From Methylomicrobium lacus LW14 (lineage in GTDB: Bacteria > Pseudomonadota > Gammaproteobacteria > Methylococcales > Methylomonadaceae), in contig NZ_AZUN01000001.1 of assembly GCF_000527095.1 (NCBI RefSeq), positions 372,001 to 436,000 on the forward strand: 64,000 bases of DNA, in the 5' to 3' direction. The translations under genes were made by a program, and so were the position numbers. The notes under the pieces were generated by a model. The model worked only from the letters and a program-made list of their open reading frames with translations. It had not been told where the DNA came from and made no database searches. This document shows, piece by piece, positions 58,414-64,000 of this stretch (position 1 is its first letter; every line of letters starts with the position of its first letter).

Positions 58414-59841
58414 TCAGCCGTGTTTATCCAGGCGGTGAAAAGTTTTCAAAATTGCGAACAGCACGGCCAAAAGGACCGCGATTTCGCCGGCTTTAATCGG
58501 CAGGATCAGCGCTGTTTCCTGCATGTACCATGGCAGATAGGCTCCCGCGAGCGCTGCGGCGCCGAGCAGGATAATCAGGAATGACCGCCACACCGGCCAG
58601 CGCATCGGATGTAAACGTTTGGCCATCGCGGAGGCGCACAACAAATACACGCAGGCGGAAAGCACGGAGACGGCAGCCATGCCGAAGACGCCGTAGCGCG
58701 GGACAACCCATGGGCTGACGATCAAGAGGGTCAGCACGGCCAGAAAGGAAACGGACAAAAGCCTTTTGGTGCCGGATTTGATGAAATAATAAACCGTGGC
58801 GACATACTGGTAGACGCCGTAAATGGCCTGACGCGTCAGTAGCAGAGGCACGATCGGCCAGGCGTCATAAAAATTTTTGCCCGCAAACAGAGTGATGACC
58901 GGTTCGGCCAGTAAGGAACCGATCACCGCAATGACCATGAACGCCGCGGTGACTAAATACATCTTCTTGCGCAGCAGCGAAAAGTCTTTTGCCTGCGCTG
59001 TTTCGAGCATCGCGAACATGCGGGGGCGCAATGCGGTCGTGAACGACGTCGTGATGATCGTCAACAGATTCGCAATCGAAGAGGCGACCGCATACAGGCC
59101 GGTGGTCTGTATGCCGGCGAAATAAGCCAGGAGGCTGCGTTCAATGGCCGGTAAAAACGCGCCGATCGAAAAATGCGGAACCAGCGGCAGTCCGTAAGCC
59201 AATGCCTGTTTGAGCTCGGTCTTATCCAGCCGGTGGGAAAATTTTCGCGTTAACGCAAACACCGCCCACATCGCGCCCAGCCAGTTTGCCGCCGCCAGGG
59301 CGAGCAGCACGCCGACGATGCCCAGTTTTAAGCCGACGACGAAGCCTAGATTTCCAAACAGGGTCACCGCCAGCACCACCGACATCAATTTGGCATACTC
59401 GGACAGTCGCGACTGCATTTTTAATGCCTCGCCATACACGCGGATGACCGGCAGGGTGACTGCGGCGCCGACGGTCAGCGTGATGACGATCGCCAGCGGC
59501 CGATCGAATTCGAAAAAACCGCGCCAGGCCAGGATGCCGGTCGCGGACATGATTGCCAGCGCAATGATCAGGATAAATTTGATCGGCGTCAGCAGCTCGA
59601 TTTGCCAGGGTTGCTCCTGCGTTCTGTGGCTGAAAATGGACTGTACGACCGCCCGGCTAAAACCAAATTCCAGCACGGTTGCCGATCCCGTCACCATCGC
59701 GGTACATAAGGAAATCAAGCCGTAATCGGCGGCCGAAAGAAAATGGGTATGCACCGGCAGCAAAATAACCCAAATCAGTGACTGAGCGATGCCGACGATC
59801 GAGTAAACGCCGCCGGCTTTTAAAATTCCGCTGGTTTTCAC
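58414..59841 (-). CDS. wzx: Lipid-linked oligosaccharide flippase (Wzx family)
   Basis: A MATE-like protein of 475 residues with 12-14 predicted transmembrane helices and no soluble domain. It should move undecaprenyl-diphosphate-linked O-units across the inner membrane. The GTG start at 59841 overlaps the stop of the upstream kinase-like gene (GTGA). Its presence without a visible wzy polymerase is notable. Confidence 0.88.
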   Translation of the reverse strand: MKTSGILKAGGVYSIVGIAQSLIWVILLPVHTHFLSAADYGLISLCTAMVTGSATVLEFGFSRAVVQSIFSHRTQEQPWQIELLTPIKFILIIALAIMSATGILAWRGFFEFDRPLAIVITLTVGAAVTLPVIRVYGEALKMQSRLSEYAKLMSVVLAVTLFGNLGFVVGLKLGIVGVLLALAAANWLGAMWAVFALTRKFSHRLDKTELKQALAYGLPLVPHFSIGAFLPAIERSLLAYFAGIQTTGLYAVASSIANLLTIITTSFTTALRPRMFAMLETAQAKDFSLLRKKMYLVTAAFMVIAVIGSLLAEPVITLFAGKNFYDAWPIVPLLLTRQAIYGVYQYVATVYYFIKSGTKRLLSVSFLAVLTLLIVSPWVVPRYGVFGMAAVSVLSACVYLLCASAMAKRLHPMRWPVWRSFLIILLGAAALAGAYLPWYMQETALILPIKAGEIAVLLAVLFAILKTFHRLDKHG

Positions 59842-61046
59842 GGCCGCATTTCAATCCGGATCGGTCTCGCCGAGGACGGCGAGAAATGCCTTAGCAGCAG
59901 ACAAACGACAGCCAATGCGAAGCGTACGCCGGTTCTGGCTTTGCGGTAGCCATAGGCGGGCATTTTGCGCCCGGCCCAGTACACAAGCCGGCGCAGATGG
60001 ATCGAGACGGCCGTGTCATTGTCAATTGCCTGCGGGGGGAAGCCGAAACTCTCCAGCCAGGGCCGCGTTAAATAAGGCGGCGAGCCGGGCGGCGTTGCAC
60101 CTGCAAAATTAGGCGGAATGCCTGCGATATCAAAGCTTTGCCAAAAACTTTCGGGACGCTCGGCATAGCGATGGAGAAATTCAAAATCGATCATCCATAA
60201 TTTACCGTCGGCATCGAAAATACAGTTGCCCGCATGCGCGTCGATCACCGCATAACCCGAGTCGTACAATTGCCTTAGCGCCGCAATGATCTGCCGGATT
60301 TTTTTGACCGGCACCAGTTTCCAGCCGGTCGGATCGTAGTGCGCCGCTTGCCGGATGAAAGGCAGGATCAGGGAATTGCCGTCGATCGACAGCGCCTTGG
60401 GGATCGCATCGACCGTCTCCGCCAGTTGGCTGTACGCGACTTTTTCCCGCTCCAGTCTGTCGCGATAGCGGGGGCGGTAAATTTTTTCGACGGCGGGAAT
60501 GCCATGGTAATCGATCAGATAAACCTTCGCGTAAATGCCGGTCCGGGTCAGCTCTTGCAACACGGTATGCCGGCTGCTCACTTCACGTTCGCCTTCCGCG
60601 ATCCGCTTTTCGATCCCTGCCAGTGCTTCCGGCCAGAGTTTTTCGAGGCAGAGGCGCGCAGCCTTTGCGTTCGCGGTTGAGCACAGCATGTCGCCTAATT
60701 TGCGGCCGGGAAACATGGTGCGGATCGCTCTTTGGCCATGATAGGCAAATAACAGCAGCCGGGCATTGTCGATGCCGGGATATAGATGCCGCTGGGTGAA
60801 GTCCGGCGAGTTGAGCGCCAAATCATAGGCGCCGATAATCAGGCCGATGCGGGCGCGCTTATCGGTGCAGAATGCGCTGTTCCACAGTCCCGGAGCCAGA
60901 TGCTTCGCCAATTCTTCCGCTTCATGCGGGGCGGGGACTCTTTCAAATTCCGGATGCAGGCCGTATTGCTCCATCAGCGCGGTCAAAAATCCCGGCGGCA
61001 GCAAATTGAGGCCTTCTTCCGATACGGCAAATACGATGAGCGACAT
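59838..61046 (-). CDS. Protein-kinase-like protein with N-terminal NDK-like domain
   Basis: A 402-residue soluble protein. Residues about 165-300 look like a kinase of the LPS-kinase/aminoglycoside-phosphotransferase style: a candidate ATP-binding Lys in AVEKIY (residue 188), a catalytic loop DAHAGNCIF (269-277) and a metal-binding MIDFEF (285-290). The first 145 residues resemble a nucleoside diphosphate kinase fold in strand/helix order. The end segment LCSTANAKAARLCLEKLWPE aligns with the NDK segment after the catalytic His, but Cys122 replaces His. ATG 61046 avoids overlap with the upstream gene. Function in polysaccharide modification is inferred from the operon only. Confidence 0.6.
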   Translation of the reverse strand: MSLIVFAVSEEGLNLLPPGFLTALMEQYGLHPEFERVPAPHEAEELAKHLAPGLWNSAFCTDKRARIGLIIGAYDLALNSPDFTQRHLYPGIDNARLLLFAYHGQRAIRTMFPGRKLGDMLCSTANAKAARLCLEKLWPEALAGIEKRIAEGEREVSSRHTVLQELTRTGIYAKVYLIDYHGIPAVEKIYRPRYRDRLEREKVAYSQLAETVDAIPKALSIDGNSLILPFIRQAAHYDPTGWKLVPVKKIRQIIAALRQLYDSGYAVIDAHAGNCIFDADGKLWMIDFEFLHRYAERPESFWQSFDIAGIPPNFAGATPPGSPPYLTRPWLESFGFPPQAIDNDTAVSIHLRRLVYWAGRKMPAYGYRKARTGVRFALAVVCLLLRHFSPSSARPIRIEMRP

Positions 61047-61053
61047 CGGCTTC

Positions 61054-62376
61054 CTAGCGGAGTTCGCTGGCGGCAAGTACGGGTTCCGGACCGGAGACCG
61101 AGCCGCCAAACGCCTGCAACGCCTGCCAATAAGGAGTGAATTCTGGATGTTGGTGCAGCAGTTCCGGCACCTGAGCTGGGCAGGCGATGGCGAGGTAATC
61201 CAGCGCTTCATACACATCGTCGCTGCAGTGCACCGCATTCGCCCAATGTCCGCAGCGCTTGTCGTCATTCAGATCCTGCCGGATCTGATGCTTCAACAAG
61301 GTGTGCGCATTGTTCACGAAAGGGTAGCGTTTTTTATATGTCTCGGAAACCGGCGCCGGCGCATGGTCAACCGCGACGATCAGCATGACCGGCAGGCCGC
61401 CGGGGTAGTTGTAAGGAAAGTCTTCGCTGCCCCATTCGCCGCCTCGAATCGACTCCTTGATCAGTTGCCGGTCGGCTTCGCCGATTTCGGCGACCGTGAA
61501 TATTTCCAGCGGCAAGCGCTTGATTTTTTCGAGTATCGCCTCGATTTGTCCGCGCTGCGCCGCCGCTTCCCGGACCACAAACACCAGCAGGTCGGGCGCG
61601 ATGGCTTGCTTCAGGCAAGGCGCCTCGATGCCGGCCTGAGGATTTTCGGCTAACAGCTTCCGCAGCGTATCGAACGGCGGCCGCCAACCGTTTGTGAACA
61701 AAAAGCCATCCAGCGCAGTGAAATTGATTTCGCCGTTAAAACCCGCCGCGGCGGCCAGTTCCTTGAGCTTAGCGACATACTTCGAGTTTTCGTGGCGCGG
61801 GTCGTTGCGCTCCGTAAACAAGGCCGCATCCATTTTGTGATACAGGGTATGGTAAGCGAGGCTCAAAAAATAATGCCTCGGGGAGGGCACGAAGATGCCG
61901 GCTTGCGAACGCTGCCGTTTGGCTAACACTTCGTAGGCCAAATGCGGCGGATAATACGGTAAATTTTTGTAGGTGAAGCCGTATTGGGCCGAGGCCGTAT
62001 AAATGTCGAATGCGACTGCGGTGATGCGAGCGGTAAACAGGCCTTGCAGCAGATTCACATCGTCGTCGTGAATCAGCAGGTCAATATCGCCATCCTGCGG
62101 ATTTTCGGGAAGCTTCTCGTGCCATCGCAAGACGACATAGCGCACGTTCCTTTGCTCCAGCATGCCGAAAAAATCCGCAAGGCTCAATTTTTCAGGCAGA
62201 AAATATCCCATCCCGCGCGGTATCGGGAGCCGGTCCAGAACGGGCGCCAACGGCGAAAACTTACCCAGCATCAAGTCAAGCCGGCGTAATACGCGCAGGA
62301 ACAGGCGATAGCAGCGGATAAACAGGCGCACGCCCTTGTAGCCGATCAGGATGAATTGATTGGTAAATTTGATCAT
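61054..62376 (-). CDS. Nucleotidyltransferase-like protein with C-terminal NDK-like domain
   Basis: A 440-residue protein. Residues about 65-250 contain YVVLRWHEKLPENPQDGDID and LLIHDD, resembling the DxD core of the nucleotidyltransferase superfamily. Residues 262-400 resemble nucleoside diphosphate kinase: FVVREAAAQRGQIEAILEKI matches the N-terminal kinase strand-helix (Arg where NDK has the KPD Lys). IRQDLN and NAVHCSDDVYEALDYL match the region around the phosphorylated His (His383 retained). ATG 62376 has no good ribosome site; the frame runs to 62490, overlapping cysQ. No established name known to me. Confidence 0.55.
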   Translation of the reverse strand: MIKFTNQFILIGYKGVRLFIRCYRLFLRVLRRLDLMLGKFSPLAPVLDRLPIPRGMGYFLPEKLSLADFFGMLEQRNVRYVVLRWHEKLPENPQDGDIDLLIHDDDVNLLQGLFTARITAVAFDIYTASAQYGFTYKNLPYYPPHLAYEVLAKRQRSQAGIFVPSPRHYFLSLAYHTLYHKMDAALFTERNDPRHENSKYVAKLKELAAAAGFNGEINFTALDGFLFTNGWRPPFDTLRKLLAENPQAGIEAPCLKQAIAPDLLVFVVREAAAQRGQIEAILEKIKRLPLEIFTVAEIGEADRQLIKESIRGGEWGSEDFPYNYPGGLPVMLIVAVDHAPAPVSETYKKRYPFVNNAHTLLKHQIRQDLNDDKRCGHWANAVHCSDDVYEALDYLAIACPAQVPELLHQHPEFTPYWQALQAFGGSVSGPEPVLAASELR

Positions 62377-62455
62377 GGGTGAAAGGGGAATGGCTGCTCG
62401 GATAAGGCGATGGGACTGCAAGCCCTCAAAATTTGTTGCGCACAGACTCAAGGAT

Positions 62456-63259
62456 TCATAGGCAGCGCTGGACGGCGCTGAGCAGGGCATGGTCGGAACT
62501 GCCCATCACGAAAAACTCCGGATTGTGCAAATCGGCTTTATTGTAACGCAGCGCTTCGCCGGACAACTCGCAGACCTTGCCGCCGGCCGCATTGACGACC
62601 GCATGCGCGGCAGCAGTGTCCCATTCCATCGTCGGGCCGAGGCGCGGATAGAAATGCGCACTGCTTTCGGCAACCAGGCAAAATTTTAACGAACTGCCCA
62701 TGCTGATGCATTCGTGCGGCCCCAAATGGTCAAGCAGGGCGCTCGTGCGTCCATCGCGATGCGAGCGGCTGGCGACGATTTTCAAGCGTTCTTGTGCATT
62801 GCGAGGGCTGATGTGGATCTGCTCTGCGGGATTCTGTTTGCGTTCGACAAACGCGCCCTGGCCGACGGCGCCTGCATAGCAAACGTCCAAGGCGGGCGCG
62901 TGCACGACGCCCAGCACCGGCTGGCCGTGTTCGATCAGCGCAATGTTGACGGTGAATTCATCGTTATGTTTGATGAACTCTTTGGTGCCGTCGAGCGGGT
63001 CGACCAGCCAAAAACGTTGCCAGCCGGCGCGCTGTTCATACGGAATTGCCACGGACTCTTCTGATAGGACCGGAATGTCCGGCGTCAGCCGGGCCAATGC
63101 GCTGACGATGATTTGATTCGAAAGCAGGTCGGCTTCGGTTAATGGCGATTGATCGGGCTTTAAAACCACTTTGCCGGCAGGCTGGTTGTAGATGGTCATG
63201 ATGCCTTGGCCGGCGGCTTTGGCAATTGCGATGATTTGGGTTAACAAGGGCTCAATCAC
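62456..63259 (-). CDS. cysQ: 3'(2'),5'-bisphosphate nucleotidase CysQ
   Basis: An inositol-monophosphatase-fold enzyme that removes 3'-phosphate from PAP/PAPS. Metal motifs are LSEES (LSEESVAIPY), WLVDPLDGTKEFI and EWDTAAAHAV. The 267-residue length is typical. The start codon is GTG 63259. It is the first gene of the long minus-strand polysaccharide operon. This could reflect sulfated or phosphorylated sugar chemistry, or simply shared transcription. Confidence 0.93.
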   Translation of the reverse strand: MIEPLLTQIIAIAKAAGQGIMTIYNQPAGKVVLKPDQSPLTEADLLSNQIIVSALARLTPDIPVLSEESVAIPYEQRAGWQRFWLVDPLDGTKEFIKHNDEFTVNIALIEHGQPVLGVVHAPALDVCYAGAVGQGAFVERKQNPAEQIHISPRNAQERLKIVASRSHRDGRTSALLDHLGPHECISMGSSLKFCLVAESSAHFYPRLGPTMEWDTAAAHAVVNAAGGKVCELSGEALRYNKADLHNPEFFVMGSSDHALLSAVQRCL

Positions 63260-63625
63260 GGAATATGGAATCTTCGGGTATTGAATAGCGTATAGGGGAA
63301 CGCGGCAGTCAATCCAATAAAAATGCTCTGAATTTCAGAGATAGAGTCAAGTTCGGACAAGCCGTGAAGCAGCCGCCAAATATGGCGGGGAAACGCTTTG
63401 CGGGTTGCCTGCCTGAATACTAAAGGGCGTGATTATTGCATATTCCATACATTAAGGCGTATTTTTTTGGCCAAGCCTCGCCGCTTCTGCTGGTGGATTT
63501 TTCTCGGCCGGTTGAATTCTCCCGCAAATTTGGTTTTAACCTTCGGGACGGGTTAATATAAACAGCTAACGTTATCAGCGTATCCCCAAGCGCAGCAATG
63601 GGGACAATCATATCAAGGAGCCAGG
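63260..63625. other. Divergent intergenic region, no gene seen
   Basis: 366 bases between cysQ (minus) and the gamma-carbonic-anhydrase-like gene (plus). It should contain promoters for the polysaccharide operon and the right-hand gene. I found no JUMPstart-like element, no convincing hexamer pair and no small ORF with coding character. Confidence 0.5.
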
Positions 63626-64000
63626 GTGACAGTCAGAAGATTTAAAGGTAAACAGCCGGCGATCGGCGAGCGCGTCTATATCGACGACAATGCGACCGTG
63701 ATCGGCGATGTGACGATCGGCGACGACGTTTCGATCTGGCCTGCGGTCGTGATTCGGGGCGATGTCGAAAGCATCAAAATCGGCGACGGCACCAATGTGC
63801 AGGACGGCTCGGTCTTGCATGTGACGCATTACGGCAAGTTCACGTCTCAGGGCTATCCGTTGACGATAGGCAAGGGAGTCACGATCGGGCATCGGGCGGT
63901 CGCGCATGCCTGCACGATCGGCAATTATTGCCTGGTCGGCATCGGCGCGATCATCATGGACGATGCGGTGCTGGAAGACTATGTGATGCTCGGCGCCGGC
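63626..64000 (+). CDS. Gamma-carbonic-anhydrase-like hexapeptide protein, 3' partial
   Basis: The frame starts at GTG 63626, five bases after an AAGGAG site, and is open to the window edge (125 codons). It reads VTVRRFKGKQPAIGERVY and continues in left-handed beta-helix hexapeptide repeats such as ATVIGDVTIGDDVSIW. Conserved RGD (VVIRGDVESI), QDGSVLHV with a metal-ligand His, and GHRAVAHACTIG with two more His are present. This is the YrdA/PaaY-type family; catalytic activity varies among members. Confidence 0.9.
   Translation, partial: MTVRRFKGKQPAIGERVYIDDNATVIGDVTIGDDVSIWPAVVIRGDVESIKIGDGTNVQDGSVLHVTHYGKFTSQGYPLTIGKGVTIGHRAVAHACTIGNYCLVGIGAIIMDDAVLEDYVMLGAG

Noticed and set aside
61047..61268. 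Extension of the kinase-like frame to 61268
   Set aside because: It lies inside the 3' end of the adjacent gene and is Cys/Arg-rich shadow sequence; ATG 61046 leaves a natural 7-base gap.
63608..63907. Minus-strand ORF at the right edge
   Set aside because: It is the antisense of the gamma-carbonic-anhydrase-like gene, which shows hexapeptide repeats and a good ribosome site on the plus strand.

Overview
The window is a stretch of gammaproteobacterial chromosome. The rpsB-tsf-pyrH-frr-uppS-cdsA-dxr-rseP order, a FabA/FabB pair, GlnD, TtcA and CysG all point that way. A quinoprotein-relay type metallo-hydrolase and the general style of the accessory genes would suit a methanotroph or relative (Methylococcales), but no diagnostic C1 gene lies inside the window, so that placement is inference. 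Coding DNA is moderately GC-rich except for one AT-rich island at about 40.3-44.6 kb.

Layout. 1-10.5 kb is metabolic housekeeping: a 5'-truncated membrane glycosyltransferase, class I fumarase, ArgG, a small membrane protein, a c-type cytochrome, CysG, a TusA-like protein, a large zeta-toxin-like P-loop protein and a Bcp peroxiredoxin. 10.8-18.4 kb holds a STAS / RsbW-like regulator pair translationally coupled to a large NAD-dependent glutamate dehydrogenase, followed on the other strand by map-glnD, so nitrogen control genes sit together. 18.7-26.1 kb is the translation/envelope operon rpsB to rseP; bamA does not follow rseP, dsbC does. 27-35.8 kb carries a metallo-hydrolase, a PHP phosphatase, an ABC exporter, Slt, FabA-FabB and TtcA, then a 1410-residue SNF2 ATPase to 40.1 kb.

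40.1-43.7 kb is a fossil integron. A frameshifted N-terminal remnant of an integron integrase lies on the minus strand, followed by an AT-rich attI-like stretch, four plus-strand cassette-type ORFs and two recognisable attC sites. A REP-flanked RAYT transposase gene has landed next to an attC. It has lost the first catalytic histidine and has a 46-bp palindrome-bearing insertion. A truncated second copy lies 1.7 kb downstream. 43.9-45.6 kb is repeat-rich: a decayed partial duplication, a 21-bp perfect inverted repeat, and one miniature inverted-repeat element nested inside another.

45.6-47.5 kb is a LysR-methyltransferase-rhodanese operon. 47.8-63.3 kb is a long minus-strand O-antigen/surface-polysaccharide operon. 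It encodes two parallel routes from UDP-GlcNAc to 6-deoxy-HexNAc sugars: WbpM plus a reductase for a D-sugar, and CapE, an RmlD-like reductase and a 2-epimerase for an L-sugar. With these come a WbpL-type initiating transferase, two further glycosyltransferases, an acyltransferase, a Wzx flippase and CysQ. Two unusual adjacent proteins in it appear to combine nucleoside-diphosphate-kinase-like domains with a protein-kinase-like domain and a nucleotidyltransferase-like domain respectively. No wzy or wzz gene is visible. The right edge holds the start of a gamma-carbonic-anhydrase-like gene. No tRNA, rRNA or CRISPR array was seen.
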